Translations under genes and position numbers: made by a program | The notes under the pieces: model-generated | Told to the model about the DNA's origin: nothing | Databases searched by the model: none | Seen by the model: the letters and a program-made list of their open reading frames with translations, nothing else | Assembly: GCF_002940685.1 (NCBI RefSeq) | Contig: NZ_PNFP01000003.1 | Coordinates: 62,001 to 126,000, forward strand | Direction of reading: 5' to 3' | From: Ensifer adhaerens | Lineage (GTDB): Bacteria; Pseudomonadota; Alphaproteobacteria; Rhizobiales; Rhizobiaceae | Length of the DNA stretch: 64,000 nt | Part shown: positions 17,010-26,682 of the stretch, one piece after another | Layout: every line of letters begins with the position of its first letter | Position numbering within the stretch: position 1 is the stretch's first letter

Positions 17010-18260
17010 CTAGAGGGCAGGCACCGCCTTCAGCGGACGATTGGCGCCGACATTGCGCTGCATGGCGGAGAGCGACGACCGCACGGCTTCGTAACCGTGG
17101 TCGCGCATGGCATTTTCATAGTCGTTTACGGCGGCGCGCTGTGGCTTGCCCCGGCGCCGTGCGGCGACGAGTTCGCGCGCAAGCAAACCGGAATCGTAGA
17201 GGGCGGTGTTGCCGCCAAGTGCGCGGAAGTAAGTCATCGCGTGGATCGCGTCGCCGAGCAGTGTCACCGGACCGGTCTGCCATACCCTGCCGGGTGTGGA
17301 ACTCTTGACCTTGAGGAAGGCGACCGTCGACGGGTCGCTGTGGCGGATGAGCCTCAGGATGCGCTCGTCCCAATGACCGATACGCCGAAGGAGCGTTTCG
17401 ATGAGAGCCGCGCCATCGAGCCGTTCAAGCACCCCGTCCGACCCGAGCTCGTCGGTGTCGTAGGCTGTGTTCCACCAGGTGTAGCTGGTCGAGTTGTTGA
17501 AGTGGAAGCCGGGGATGTCGGCATGGCCGGGATCCTCGCCGTCTATAAAATCGTGACGGGCATAGGCGGATGGATCGACGCGATGGCTGGTGATCATCAG
17601 GCCACGCCCGTCGCGCGGTCGAATGTTGGTGTTGAACTCGGTGAGAAGCGGCGAGATGCCATGGCGTGCCGCCGCGTCGAGGGCTATCTTGCCGGCGAGG
17701 CGCCGTACGCCGGTGTCGATGCTCCCGAGGTCGGGCAGCAGTTGGCGGCGCACCGCCGACCCCGCGCCGTCGGCGCCGACCAGCAGATTGGCGCGCACGG
17801 CCGTGCCATCGGAAAAATGCGCAACGACCGTGTCGTCCCGGAGCGTCTCGTAGCGCTCGAACCGTTTGCCGCTCTGGAAAATGCCATCGAGTCCGGACAG
17901 GAGGATCTGCCGCAGCGTGATGCGGCTGACCGATTTCTCGATGTGGGTGTCCTCGGGCTCGCGGGTAGCCTGTCCTGCATCTTCCACACGGTTGAACCCT
18001 TCGTCGAGGATCAGGGTCTCGGTCGGAGCAAGCCCAAGCGTATCGAGGAAGGCCTGATAGAGATGCGGCGGCAGGTTGGCCTGAAGCGCATCGATGCCGC
18101 GCTGGCGGATGCGCATGCGGAAACCCTGCACGTAATCCGCCCGGACCGGGTCGCGCTCGAAGACGGCGGTGTCGATGCCGTTCTTCTTCAGGCCCTGCGC
18201 CAAGGCGAGGCCGCCCGGTCCGCCGCCGATGATGGCGATATCGACGAAGGGTGTCGTCAT
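17010..18260 (-). CDS. FAD-dependent aromatic-ring-type monooxygenase
   Basis: A 416-residue flavoprotein of the p-hydroxybenzoate hydroxylase (UbiH/PHBH) group. The N-terminal FAD motif is IIGGGPGGLALAQGL, the middle motif GADGAGSAVR (residues about 165-175) and the C-terminal LLGDAIHAM matches the GD motif that contacts FAD ribose. Such enzymes hydroxylate aromatic rings using NAD(P)H directly. Its start overlaps the stop of the NmrA-like gene by 4 nt. It may hydroxylate an aromatic product or substrate of the desulfurisation genes, but the substrate is not identifiable. Confidence 0.88.
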   Translation of the reverse strand: MTTPFVDIAIIGGGPGGLALAQGLKKNGIDTAVFERDPVRADYVQGFRMRIRQRGIDALQANLPPHLYQAFLDTLGLAPTETLILDEGFNRVEDAGQATREPEDTHIEKSVSRITLRQILLSGLDGIFQSGKRFERYETLRDDTVVAHFSDGTAVRANLLVGADGAGSAVRRQLLPDLGSIDTGVRRLAGKIALDAAARHGISPLLTEFNTNIRPRDGRGLMITSHRVDPSAYARHDFIDGEDPGHADIPGFHFNNSTSYTWWNTAYDTDELGSDGVLERLDGAALIETLLRRIGHWDERILRLIRHSDPSTVAFLKVKSSTPGRVWQTGPVTLLGDAIHAMTYFRALGGNTALYDSGLLARELVAARRRGKPQRAAVNDYENAMRDHGYEAVRSSLSAMQRNVGANRPLKAVPAL

Positions 18261-19135
18261 GGCTGATACTCGGGGACGGCGGTCTCGGCGGCGACCTGTT
18301 GCAGGATGAAATCGGCGACGGTGCGCGGCGGACGGCCAAGCAATGTCGAAATGACATCGGTCGTCGTCGCGGCGCGGCCGGCGGCGATCAATCTTACGAA
18401 CTGTGCAACGGCGCGGTGCTCGAAGTCGCCATCTGCGGGGATTGCCTGGGGTGGTTTCTCGAGTGCGGCAACCGGCCGTTTCAACGCGGCCGCCAGCAGC
18501 GCGGCAATCTGGCGGAACGACACCACGTCCGGGCCCGTGAGGTTGAACGCGCGGTTTCGGACGCGGTCGGCAAGGAGCTGGTGCACGGCGACATCGGCGA
18601 TGTCGCGCGCGTCGATGTAGCCGATGCCGGCGTCGAGGTTGGCTGCGATGACCTGATTGCTTGCGATCGCCTGCCTGACGGTGTTGGCGAGCGACACCTG
18701 CATCCAGGCGTTGGGACGAAGAGAAACGGTCTCCGTCGGCAGCCCGCTGAGATGGCGTTCGACGGCAGCGTGTGCTGCGCCGGAGATCGAATTCCCCGGC
18801 GGTTCGATCGTCCAGTCGGAGCCTGAAATCTTGACGATGCGGGCGGCGTTCGCGGCGACGGCCGCATCGGCGACGGCGGTCTGGTCTGCGACGAGCCTGG
18901 CGCTGATCGGGGACAGCAGCAGAAGTCGTCCAATCCCGCCAACGGCCGCATCAAGGGCGGCGCGGTCGCCGAAATCGCCTGCGGCGATCTGCACCGTCTC
19001 GCCGAACAGGGTGCGGGCAGCATCAGGGCGGCGGGTGAAGACGCGCACCGGCTGACCAAGCGCGACCAGCCGTTCGACGACGAGCCGGCCGAGCTTGCCG
19101 GTGGCGCCGGTGACGAGGGTCGGCCGGGTGCTCAT
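18257..19135 (-). CDS. NmrA-like NAD(P)-binding protein
   Basis: A 292-residue NmrA/HSCARG-type atypical SDR with the N-terminal fold TLVTGATGKLGRLVVERL and no obvious catalytic Tyr-Lys pair. Family members act as NAD(P)H quinone reductases (QorB-like) or redox sensors. It is coupled on both sides by 4-nt overlaps, with the DszB-like gene upstream and the FAD monooxygenase downstream, so it is surely in the same operon. A supply of reduced cofactor or quinone reduction would fit; neither is proven. Confidence 0.82.
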   Translation of the reverse strand: MSTRPTLVTGATGKLGRLVVERLVALGQPVRVFTRRPDAARTLFGETVQIAAGDFGDRAALDAAVGGIGRLLLLSPISARLVADQTAVADAAVAANAARIVKISGSDWTIEPPGNSISGAAHAAVERHLSGLPTETVSLRPNAWMQVSLANTVRQAIASNQVIAANLDAGIGYIDARDIADVAVHQLLADRVRNRAFNLTGPDVVSFRQIAALLAAALKRPVAALEKPPQAIPADGDFEHRAVAQFVRLIAAGRAATTTDVISTLLGRPPRTVADFILQQVAAETAVPEYQP

Positions 19136-20166
19136 GCCGCCGCCCGCCGCAATGCGGCCTCCAGCGGCCGCTCGTCGATCCAGCCGAAGACGTCGAAATC
19201 TCCGGGGATGAACCCCCAGTCGAGAAGGAAGCGCTTGAAATGGTCGAAGGCGGCGATCTGGTCCTCATCCAAGCTCAGTCCCAGATGGCGGTGAACTTCG
19301 GGGCCGTTCGCTGCCCAGACGGCATCCTCGCCGACGCCGATCTCGTTGGCGATGAACCGCACGGCCGTATCCGGGTTCGAAGCCGCCCATGCGCCAACGC
19401 CGGCAACAGTCGCCACGAGATCGACGACAAGATCGAAATGTTCGTCGAGAAAGCGGGCGTCGACCGTCAGCGGTCTTGGTGTCCCGTTGTTGATGCGGAT
19501 CTTCGGATCCGGATGGAAGCCGAACTCCGATACCACCACCGCGCCGATCTGGTTGGCAAGCACGATGCCTTCAGCGCTCTTGACGAAGAAGGCGTCGATC
19601 TTGCCCGAGGCCAGAGCCAGCAACTCGTCCCCGTAGGGGTAACGGCGCTTCAGACCTAGGAAGGCCGAATTGCCGCGCTCGATCAGGTTGCCTTCATTGG
19701 TGTCGAGATAGACGAGTTCGACGTCGCGATGATCGAGCCCTTCGAGCGAAAGCGCCGATAAGATGCCCTTCAATGCCGTGGCGCGCTGGAAGTCGACGAC
19801 ATCGGAATTGGGCTTGCGCGGCACGCCGATGCGGCGCCCTGTCAGGTCACTCGCTTTGCCAATGCCGGAACCTGGAAGCGCGATGATCGCCTGGAACTCG
19901 TCTGTCGTGGTGATGCCGACGACCCGTGTCTCGCGCCCGCCGGACCGCGCCCAGATCGGCGGAATGTTGCCGCCCTGCCTGAACGAAAAGTCCAGTGCAT
20001 GGGTGAAATGGCTCTGCCGGACAGCCGGATCCTTGCTGTCGCGGATCGAGCGGACGGTTACGCCGGAGTTTTGAAACTGTTTGTCGACCCAGCCGAGCTG
20101 GTGGGCGATTGACAGTGGCGTCGGGGCGGGGCAGCGCGTGTACCAGACGGAAGAGAGGGAAGACAT
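19132..20166 (-). CDS. DszB-like sulfinate desulfinase homologue (copy 1)
   Basis: A 344-residue protein of the periplasmic-binding-protein fold, of the kind often named a nitrate/sulfonate-binding protein. There is no signal peptide: the conserved core starts at residue 8. Three residues match the active site known for Rhodococcus DszB (Cys27, His60, Arg70): Cys12 in YTRCPAPTP, His53 in SHFTH and Arg63 in FRQGGNIPP. The His-to-Arg spacing of 10 is identical. RVVGIT, DLTGRRIGVPRK and YPYGDELLALASGKIDAFF follow. DszB hydrolyses an aromatic sulfinate to a phenol and sulfite. ATG 20166 has TAGGAG 7 nt upstream. A cytoplasmic desulfinase is favoured over a transporter subunit. Confidence 0.82.
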   Translation of the reverse strand: MSSLSSVWYTRCPAPTPLSIAHQLGWVDKQFQNSGVTVRSIRDSKDPAVRQSHFTHALDFSFRQGGNIPPIWARSGGRETRVVGITTTDEFQAIIALPGSGIGKASDLTGRRIGVPRKPNSDVVDFQRATALKGILSALSLEGLDHRDVELVYLDTNEGNLIERGNSAFLGLKRRYPYGDELLALASGKIDAFFVKSAEGIVLANQIGAVVVSEFGFHPDPKIRINNGTPRPLTVDARFLDEHFDLVVDLVATVAGVGAWAASNPDTAVRFIANEIGVGEDAVWAANGPEVHRHLGLSLDEDQIAAFDHFKRFLLDWGFIPGDFDVFGWIDERPLEAALRRAAA

Positions 20167-20176
20167 GGCGAAACTC

Positions 20177-21409
20177 CTAGCTGCGGCCGACAACCGCAAG
20201 GCGGGGTTGGTGGTGAGCGCGGACCGGAACCGGCTCAAGGGCGATTGCAGGTGCCGCGGCGTGGCGACTGAACGCGGCCTTGGCGAGCATCGTGCGGATG
20301 AGGTTGTTCTGCGGCGCGTGCGCCTTGCCGGAGAGCGCGTCGCGGTGGTGACGTTCCAGCGGATTGTCGCGGCTGATGCCGGGGTTGCCGCCGAGCTCCA
20401 GGGCAAGGGTCGTCACCGCGATTGCGTTTGCGATGACCGTGTGCTTGACCGCGGCGGCATCGGCGCCGAAGGCGCGGCCACTGTCGAAATCCTCGGCGAT
20501 CGAGCGCAGGAGCCTTCGGTTGACGGTCAGCAAGACCTCGATTTCACCAAGGCCATCCTGGATGCGGGGGACGGTGGAGAGCGGCGCGCCGAGGCTTGCC
20601 GGTGCCCGCGAGGTGGTGAACTCGATCAGCCAGTCGCGCGCGCCGCGGGCCGCGCCATCGTAGATCGCCGGGACGAGCGAGAAGTACCAGGCGCCCATGC
20701 GTTCGTCCCGTTTCAGACCCTCGCTCGCCGGGGCGATATCGAGCACGTCGTCCAGCGGGATCGCCACGTCATCAAGGATCAGGTCGTCGCTGTTGGTCGC
20801 CCGCATGCCTGTCGCGTTCCAGGTCTTTTCGACACGGATGCCATCGGCCGACGTCGGCACGAGGAAGGAACCCAGTCGCGGCTCCGGCTCGTCGGTCACT
20901 GCGAGAACCGACACCCAGCGCAGAAGCGGGATACCGGTCGCATAGGTCTTGTGGCCGGTGATGCGCCACTGGTCGCCAATACGCCGGGCAATCGTTTCGG
21001 GCAACGACCCGTGCGATGGCGAGCCGACGCGCGGTTCCACCTGCGCGGCATTGATCAGCGCCACCCCCTCGCGATTGGCCCGGGTGACTCGCTCGACCAA
21101 GTGCTGCGGCCACTTGCCGGACGTGCGTATCGAATAGTGCTGGTTGTAGTGCATCGAAAGAACGAGCGCGGTCGATGGTTCGCCGCGCGCGATTGCCGAG
21201 ATGACCGCCAGCGCCTCCGTCAGTCCGCCACCAAGACCGCCGTGCTCCGTCGCTGTCACCAGGCCGAGCAGCCCCGCCTCGTGCAGTGCATCGAAGTTGG
21301 CAAAGGGGAACTCGCCGGTTTCATCATAGTGGCGCGCAGTCAGGGCAAAGCGCTTGCCAAGCTCTTCGGCCTTGGCAATCACCGGTTCGAAACGTCTGGG
21401 ATCGGTCAT
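20177..21409 (-). CDS. DszC-like acyl-CoA-dehydrogenase-fold flavin monooxygenase (copy 1)
   Basis: A 410-residue protein of the acyl-CoA dehydrogenase superfamily in the DszC/SfnC branch. N-terminal helices (FDALHEAGLLGLVTATEHGG) are followed by the flavin-contacting centre around WRITGHKTYATGIP and a C-terminal four-helix domain ending RHAAAPAIALEPVP. DszC-type members use FMNH2 and O2 to oxidise sulphur rather than desaturating acyl-CoA. It is sandwiched between two DszB-like genes (10 and 13 nt gaps), which supports the monooxygenase reading over an acyl-CoA role. ATG 21409 was chosen since the upstream extension is a shadow of the neighbouring gene. Confidence 0.85.
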   Translation of the reverse strand: MTDPRRFEPVIAKAEELGKRFALTARHYDETGEFPFANFDALHEAGLLGLVTATEHGGLGGGLTEALAVISAIARGEPSTALVLSMHYNQHYSIRTSGKWPQHLVERVTRANREGVALINAAQVEPRVGSPSHGSLPETIARRIGDQWRITGHKTYATGIPLLRWVSVLAVTDEPEPRLGSFLVPTSADGIRVEKTWNATGMRATNSDDLILDDVAIPLDDVLDIAPASEGLKRDERMGAWYFSLVPAIYDGAARGARDWLIEFTTSRAPASLGAPLSTVPRIQDGLGEIEVLLTVNRRLLRSIAEDFDSGRAFGADAAAVKHTVIANAIAVTTLALELGGNPGISRDNPLERHHRDALSGKAHAPQNNLIRTMLAKAAFSRHAAAPAIALEPVPVRAHHQPRLAVVGRS

Positions 21410-21422
21410 TGGTGACTCTCGT

Positions 21423-22463
21423 TCAGGCGACAGCACGGGCGTCGAGTTCCGCCCACGGGCGATGGTCGACCCATGCATCGATGTCGAAATTGCTCGCGAG
21501 GAACCCCCAGCCGTGAAGGAAGTCCTTGTAGTGGCCGATCGCCGCGACGAGTTCCGGTTCGAGGCCGATGCCGAGATGCTTGTGCAGATCCGGGCCGTTG
21601 GCCGCAGCGACGACCTCCTCCGATGCACCGACTTCGCGAGCAACGAAGCGACGCACCTCGTCCGGGTGCTCTACTGCCCAGGCGCCGGCTTGCTTCAGGG
21701 TCGTAATCAGCTTTGCCACGAGGTCGGGACGATCCTCCGCCAGCCGTTCATCGACGGTCAGCACCCGTGGGGAACCGGAATTGATGCGGATTTTCGGGTC
21801 GGGATGGAACCCGAATTCTGCGACCGTGTGGGTTGCGAAGAGGTTGGCGACGGCAATGCCGGGCGTGCCTTTGACATAGATGGCGTCCACCTCGCCGCGC
21901 AGCAGCGCGGCGGTTTCGGGGCCATAGGCCTGACGGTTTCTAAGGCCGTAAAGCTGCGGTCCCTCTCTGCCATCGAGCACGCTTTCGGACAGCGGGATAT
22001 CGACGATCTCGACGTCGGATGGTGCCAGCCCCTCGAGCGACAGAGCGGAAACAAGGCCTTTCAGAGCGGTGGCAGCCATGAAATCGACGACGCCTGGCGG
22101 ACGACGCGCAATGCCGAAGCGCCGGCCGACGAGGTCGCGCGTGGTTTTGATCCCAGTGCCGGGCAGCGTGACGATCGCCTGGAACTCATCGGTCCAGGTG
22201 ATGCCGACGAGCCGCGTCGGATTGCCTTCCGAGCGGGCGCGGATCGGCGGCACGTTGCCGCCGTGGCGAAATGAATAATCGAGATGATGATCGAAGTGGC
22301 TGGATCGAACGGAGCGGTCCTTGCTGTCGATGATGGAGTTGAGCGTGATCCCCTCGGCAGCAAATGCCTTGTCGAGCAGGCCAAGCTGGGTGGCAAGCCC
22401 GACTGGTGTCGGGACGGGGCAGCGCGTGTACCAGATTTCTGAGATGGCGTTCTTGCGGGTCAC
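21423..22463 (-). CDS. DszB-like sulfinate desulfinase homologue (copy 2)
   Basis: A 346-residue paralogue of the gene at 19132-20166 with the same motif series: YTRCPVPTP (Cys15), SSHFDHH (His56) and YSFRHGGNVPP (Arg66), again equal to DszB Cys27/His60/Arg70 with a 10-residue His-to-Arg gap, followed by RLVGIT and RRFGIARRPPG. The GTG at 22463 is preferred because GGAGG sits 5 nt upstream; a GTG 12 nt earlier is the alternative. No export signal is present. It is the first gene of the leftward operon. Keeping two divergent copies suggests different sulfinate substrates or a hetero-oligomer; both ideas are inference. Confidence 0.82.
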   Translation of the reverse strand: MTRKNAISEIWYTRCPVPTPVGLATQLGLLDKAFAAEGITLNSIIDSKDRSVRSSHFDHHLDYSFRHGGNVPPIRARSEGNPTRLVGITWTDEFQAIVTLPGTGIKTTRDLVGRRFGIARRPPGVVDFMAATALKGLVSALSLEGLAPSDVEIVDIPLSESVLDGREGPQLYGLRNRQAYGPETAALLRGEVDAIYVKGTPGIAVANLFATHTVAEFGFHPDPKIRINSGSPRVLTVDERLAEDRPDLVAKLITTLKQAGAWAVEHPDEVRRFVAREVGASEEVVAAANGPDLHKHLGIGLEPELVAAIGHYKDFLHGWGFLASNFDIDAWVDHRPWAELDARAVA

Positions 22464-22760
22464 GGGGTCCTCCACTGTCTCTGACGGGCCGTGCGGGGAA
22501 GCGTTTTTCGCTCAGGCACGGATGCATAGTCTGTCGTTGCGCACTTTGCGGTTTTCTCGGGATAAAGTTTCTATAAGTACGTAAGTGGCGATGAAATCAG
22601 GAATTCAGTTCCCGCTAGCGCCTTATTCAAGGGTGAAATTGCTAAAACAGATTTGACAAAGCCTATCTATTTAGTCAACAATAAAAATCATCGGCGGCGA
22701 AATGCCGAGCCGAGGTGAAGGTTCGCTGTTGGCGGACAGCCAAACGGAGAGGCGACATCG
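22464..22760. promoter_or_regulatory. divergent promoter region of the dsz-like operon and its transporter
   Basis: 297 nt, AT-rich in the middle (about 22550-22690), between the leftward dsz-like operon and the rightward ABC transporter operon. TTGACA at 22653-22658 could be a -35 element for the rightward operon, and the same stretch forms a loose TTGAC...GTCAA inverted repeat ending at 22678. A shared regulator site is likely, but no regulator gene lies in this locus. No ORF is supported here. Confidence 0.5.
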
Positions 22761-23747
22761 ATGCCTGCGCTGGTCAGAATTGGGCGAACGCTTCGGCGAA
22801 CGCTCCTGCAGGCGGTTCCGACCATCCTCGGAATTGTGATCCTGAACTTCTTCCTCTTGCAGCTGGCTCCCGGCGACGCGGCCGACGTGCTGGCCGGCGA
22901 GGCGGGTTCGGCGACCGAGGAGAGTGTTGCAGCCCTCAGAGCCCGCTTCGGTCTCAATAGCCCGGTGCTCGAGCAGCTGGCGACCTATCTCGGCAATCTT
23001 GCCCAGTTCAGCCTTGGGTTTTCACCGCGCTACGGCATGCCGGTCGCCGATCTCATCGCCCAGCGCCTGCCGGGAACGCTGACGCTAATGGCGGTGGCGC
23101 TGCTCATCGCGATCCTGCTCGGCGTCGTTCTCGGATCGCTGATGGCAACGTTTGCGGGTCGGATCCCCGACCGGCTGCTGTCGGTGTTCTCGCTGCTCTT
23201 TTACTCGATCCCGAGCTTCTGGATCGGGCTGATGCTGATCGTGCTCTTTTCCGTCAAGCTCGGCTGGCTGCCGAGCGGCGGCGCGGCGACGATCGGTTCC
23301 CAGCTGAAAGGGCTTCCGGCCTTGCTCGACAAGGCACGCTACATGGTGCTGCCGGCAACGTCGCTCGCGCTCTTCTACGTCGCGATCTATGCGCGGCTGA
23401 CGCGCGCTGCCATGCTCGAAGTCAAGAATCAGGATTTCGTTCGTACCGCCTATGCCAAGGGCCTGACGCCGTTTGGCGTCACCGCGAGGCACATTTTGCG
23501 CAACGCGCTGATCCCGATCACGACCATGGCCGGTATGCACATCGGCGGCATGCTCGGCGGCGCCGTGGTGGTGGAAACCGTCTACAGCTGGCCGGGCCTC
23601 GGCCGGCTTGCGTTTGAGGCGGTCATGGGCCGGGATTTCACCGTGCTGCTCGGCATCCTGCTTCTCTCCTCTCTTCTCGTCATCATTGCCAATGCCACCG
23701 TGGACCTGGTCCATGCCTGGCTCGATCCCCGAATTGGAGCGCGCTGA
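22761..23747 (+). CDS. peptide/nickel-type ABC transporter permease (DppB-like)
   Basis: A 328-residue permease of the BPD_transp_1 family with the N-terminal DppB/OppB domain, about six transmembrane helices, and the cytoplasmic EAA loop near TAYAKGLTPFGVTARHILRN (around residues 232-251), which docks on the ATPases. First gene of a rightward four-gene ABC set; its TGA overlaps the next ATG (ATGA). Divergent from the dsz-like operon, so it probably imports that system's organosulfur substrate. Dipeptide or nickel cannot be excluded by sequence alone. Confidence 0.93.
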   Translation: MPALVRIGRTLRRTLLQAVPTILGIVILNFFLLQLAPGDAADVLAGEAGSATEESVAALRARFGLNSPVLEQLATYLGNLAQFSLGFSPRYGMPVADLIAQRLPGTLTLMAVALLIAILLGVVLGSLMATFAGRIPDRLLSVFSLLFYSIPSFWIGLMLIVLFSVKLGWLPSGGAATIGSQLKGLPALLDKARYMVLPATSLALFYVAIYARLTRAAMLEVKNQDFVRTAYAKGLTPFGVTARHILRNALIPITTMAGMHIGGMLGGAVVVETVYSWPGLGRLAFEAVMGRDFTVLLGILLLSSLLVIIANATVDLVHAWLDPRIGAR

Positions 23748-24745
23748 TGTCCGCCACCGACTTCGGGGCATTCCCGGCCGTCACGGGCGGCGCCTACGCT
23801 GCTCCTGCCACGAACGAGCAGGCGGCCGTGCCGGAACGCCCGGCCTGGTCCAACGTGAAGGCGCCCGACGCGCGCTCGCAGCAAAGTGCCGCGGTCGCCA
23901 TTACCAACGGGCGACGGGCGCTGAAGGTCTTTCTCGCCAATCCCAATGCGCTGTTCGGGACGGCATTCCTCGCGCTCGTGATCGCCGTCGCGCTGCTGGC
24001 GCCCGCGCTCTATCCGGACGACCCCTTGTCGATGGTCGGAAAACCGTTCCTCTGGCCGGGCCAGGATCCGGCCTTCCCGCTCGGCACGGATTCGCTCGGT
24101 CGTGACGTGCTCGCCGGCATCCTGCACGGGTCGCGCATCTCCCTGTTCGTCGGGTTGATGGCGACGGCGCTCGGCCTGACCTTCGGTGTCTTCGTCGGCG
24201 CGATCGCCGGCTATTTCGGCGGTTGGGTCGACGACCTCCTGGTCAGGCTCATCGAGATCTTCCAGACCCTGCCGAGCTTCGTGCTTCTCGTCGTACTGGT
24301 CGCGATCGTCCAACCCTCGGCAACGACGGTGACGCTTGCGATCGCCGTCATCTCCTGGCCGACGGTGGCAAGGCTGACCAGGGCCGAGTTTCGCGCGATC
24401 CGCGAGAAGGATTTCGTCATGGCCGCCCGCAGTCTCGGCTTTGGCCATGGACGGATCATCTTCCGCGAGATCCTGCCGAACGCGCTGCCGCCGATCATCG
24501 TCACGTCTTCGGTCATGGTCGCAACCGCGATCCTGATGGAATCGGCGCTCTCTTTCATGGGCCTCGGCGACCCGAACGTGGTGAGCTGGGGCTCGATGAT
24601 CGGTACCGGCCGCGAACTGGTCCGGACCGCCTGGTACCTGACGGCACTTCCGGGCCTCGCCATCGTCTTTACGGTGCTTGCCCTCAACCTCATCGGCGAC
24701 GGGCTGAACGACGCCCTCAACCCCCGCTTCACGCAGGATCGTTGA
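23747..24745 (+). CDS. peptide/nickel-type ABC transporter permease (DppC-like)
   Basis: A 332-residue permease partner. About 70 N-terminal residues are polar and poorly conserved, then come about six helices and the EAA loop AARSLGFGHGRIIFREILPN near residue 230. LGTDSLGRDVLAGILHGSR is the DppC/OppC signature. The start overlaps the previous gene by one base. Translational coupling with both neighbours indicates a stoichiometric complex. Confidence 0.93.
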   Translation: MSATDFGAFPAVTGGAYAAPATNEQAAVPERPAWSNVKAPDARSQQSAAVAITNGRRALKVFLANPNALFGTAFLALVIAVALLAPALYPDDPLSMVGKPFLWPGQDPAFPLGTDSLGRDVLAGILHGSRISLFVGLMATALGLTFGVFVGAIAGYFGGWVDDLLVRLIEIFQTLPSFVLLVVLVAIVQPSATTVTLAIAVISWPTVARLTRAEFRAIREKDFVMAARSLGFGHGRIIFREILPNALPPIIVTSSVMVATAILMESALSFMGLGDPNVVSWGSMIGTGRELVRTAWYLTALPGLAIVFTVLALNLIGDGLNDALNPRFTQDR

Positions 24746-24747
24746 CG

Positions 24748-25746
24748 ATGGCGCCGCTGCTTCAGGTCGAAAACCTCACCATCGGCTTTCCGCGCGCCGA
24801 ACCCGTCCGCGACCTTTCGTTTGAGATGGGCGCCGGCGAGACGCTTGCGATCGTCGGAGAATCCGGCTCAGGCAAATCGCTGACGGCGCTCGCGCTGATG
24901 CAACTGTTGCCGCGGGCAGCACAGGTGACCAGTGGCCGCATCGCCTTCAACGGCCGCGATCTTCTCACCCTCGACGCGCGTGAGATGCGGCAGCTGCGGG
25001 GACGCGACATCGCCATGATCTTTCAGGAGCCGATGACAAGCCTCAATCCCGTCATGTCGATCGGCCGGCAGATCGGTGAGGTGCTGAAAGTGCACGAAAA
25101 GCTCTCGGGCAGGGCGGCGCGAGAACGCGCGATTGAACTGTTGCGGCTCGTGCGCATCCCGGCCGCAGAAAAGCGGGTCGACGACTATCCGCACCAGCTT
25201 TCGGGCGGCATGCGCCAGCGTGTCATGATCGCGATGGCGGTGGCCTGCCGGCCGAAATTGCTGATCGCCGACGAGCCGACGACGGCGCTCGACGTGACGA
25301 TCCAGGCGCAGGTGCTCGACCTGCTCGACACGCTCCGGCGCGAGTTGCAGATGGCCGTGGTGCTGATCACCCATGACCTCGGGGTCGTCGCACAATGGGC
25401 CGACAGGGTCGTCGTCATGTATGCCGGCCGCAAGGTCGAGCAGGCGCTGCCTGGCGACCTCTTCAACGATCCGCTGCATCCCTATACGCGCGGGCTGCTT
25501 TCGGCTTCGCCACGCCTGAAGAATGACTTCCACTACCTGAGCGGTCGCTTGACCGAAATCCCCGGGTCGATCGTCTCGGCGGCAGGCGAGACCGGCTGTC
25601 CCTTCAGGCCGCGCTGTCGCCAGGCGCGCGCGAGTTGCAGCCATCAGGTGCCGCCGCTGATAGTGCAGACACCGGACCGCCTCGTCGCCTGCCCATTCAC
25701 TTCGCCGCTCAAGGCCGTTCCCGATGCCGCTCATCTCAGCCTCTGA
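24748..25746 (+). CDS. ABC transporter ATPase (DppD/OppD-like)
   Basis: A 332-residue ATPase starting at ATG 24748, 2 nt after the permease stop. Walker A is [10 protein letters not shown] (residues about 35-44), the signature LSGGMRQR and Walker [14 protein letters not shown]. The C-terminal oligopeptide domain has the Cys cluster [14 protein letters not shown] that binds an Fe-S centre in some DppD proteins. The frame upstream of 24748 is a shadow of the permease gene. It works as a heterodimer with the next gene product. Confidence 0.94.
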   Translation: MAPLLQVENLTIGFPRAEPVRDLSFEMGAGETLAIVGESGSGKSLTALALMQLLPRAAQVTSGRIAFNGRDLLTLDAREMRQLRGRDIAMIFQEPMTSLNPVMSIGRQIGEVLKVHEKLSGRAARERAIELLRLVRIPAAEKRVDDYPHQLSGGMRQRVMIAMAVACRPKLLIADEPTTALDVTIQAQVLDLLDTLRRELQMAVVLITHDLGVVAQWADRVVVMYAGRKVEQALPGDLFNDPLHPYTRGLLSASPRLKNDFHYLSGRLTEIPGSIVSAAGETGCPFRPRCRQARASCSHQVPPLIVQTPDRLVACPFTSPLKAVPDAAHLSL

Positions 25747-26668
25747 CCTCAAAACCCATTACAAGACCCGCGACGGGCTGCTGCGCTCGGTCGATGGCGT
25801 CGATCTCGTGGTGGAGCGCGGCGAAACCGTCGGGCTTGTCGGCGAAAGCGGCTGCGGCAAGTCCACGCTCGGCAAGACACTTCTGCGCCTGGTCGATCCG
25901 ACCGCGGGACGGATCGAATTCAAGGGCGAGGACATCACGGACCTCGATCCGGGGCGGCTCAGAAACGTCCGCAAGTCGATCCAGATGATCTTTCAGGATC
26001 CCTTCGCCTCGCTCAATCCACGGCACACGATCGGTGAGATCCTGGAGGCGCCGCTGATCGTGCACAAGGCCGGCAATCGGCCGGAGCGCCGCCACACCGT
26101 CGCCAGCATCATCGCCAAGGTCGGGCTGCCCGCCGAAGCCATCAATCGCTACCCGCATGAATTCTCGGGCGGGCAGCGGCAGAGGATCGGCATCGCTCGC
26201 GCGCTGCTGCTCAATCCGGATCTGATCGTCTGCGACGAACCCGTTTCCGCGCTCGACCTGTCGATCCAGGCACAGATCCTCAACCTCCTGGTGGAGATGA
26301 AGAAGGAGTTCGGTCTCTCCTATCTCTTCATCAGTCATGACCTGTCGGTGGTGCGCTATTTCTGCGATCGGGTTCTGGTCATGTATCTCGGCCGGATCGT
26401 TGAAAGTGCCGACAACGAGACGCTCTGGTCGGACCCGCGGCATCCCTACACGCGCGCTTTGATGGCCGCGGTTCCCGATCCTTCGCGGCCGAGACAGGCC
26501 GCTCCCCTCGGCGGTGACCTGCCGAGCCCGAGCGACATACCCTCGGGCTGCCGATTCCACACCCGCTGCCCGCTGGCGACGGAGCTCTGCCGTGTCGCCG
26601 AACCCGAATTCCGCTCCATCAAGCCTGGCCATCAGGTGGCCTGTCATGTCGCGGACCACATCAACTGA
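25724..26668 (+). CDS. ABC transporter ATPase (DppF/OppF-like)
   Basis: A 314-residue ATPase with Walker [12 protein letters not shown], signature [16 protein letters not shown], Walker [14 protein letters not shown] and a C-terminal [14 protein letters not shown] cluster. It overlaps the upstream ATPase gene by 23 nt. With the DppB, DppC and DppD homologues it completes an importer, except for the binding protein, which lies about 3.5 kb away at 30249-31883. The aldo/keto reductase follows at 14 nt. Confidence 0.94.
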   Translation: MPLISASDLKTHYKTRDGLLRSVDGVDLVVERGETVGLVGESGCGKSTLGKTLLRLVDPTAGRIEFKGEDITDLDPGRLRNVRKSIQMIFQDPFASLNPRHTIGEILEAPLIVHKAGNRPERRHTVASIIAKVGLPAEAINRYPHEFSGGQRQRIGIARALLLNPDLIVCDEPVSALDLSIQAQILNLLVEMKKEFGLSYLFISHDLSVVRYFCDRVLVMYLGRIVESADNETLWSDPRHPYTRALMAAVPDPSRPRQAAPLGGDLPSPSDIPSGCRFHTRCPLATELCRVAEPEFRSIKPGHQVACHVADHIN

Positions 26669-26682
26669 AATGGAGAAACTGA

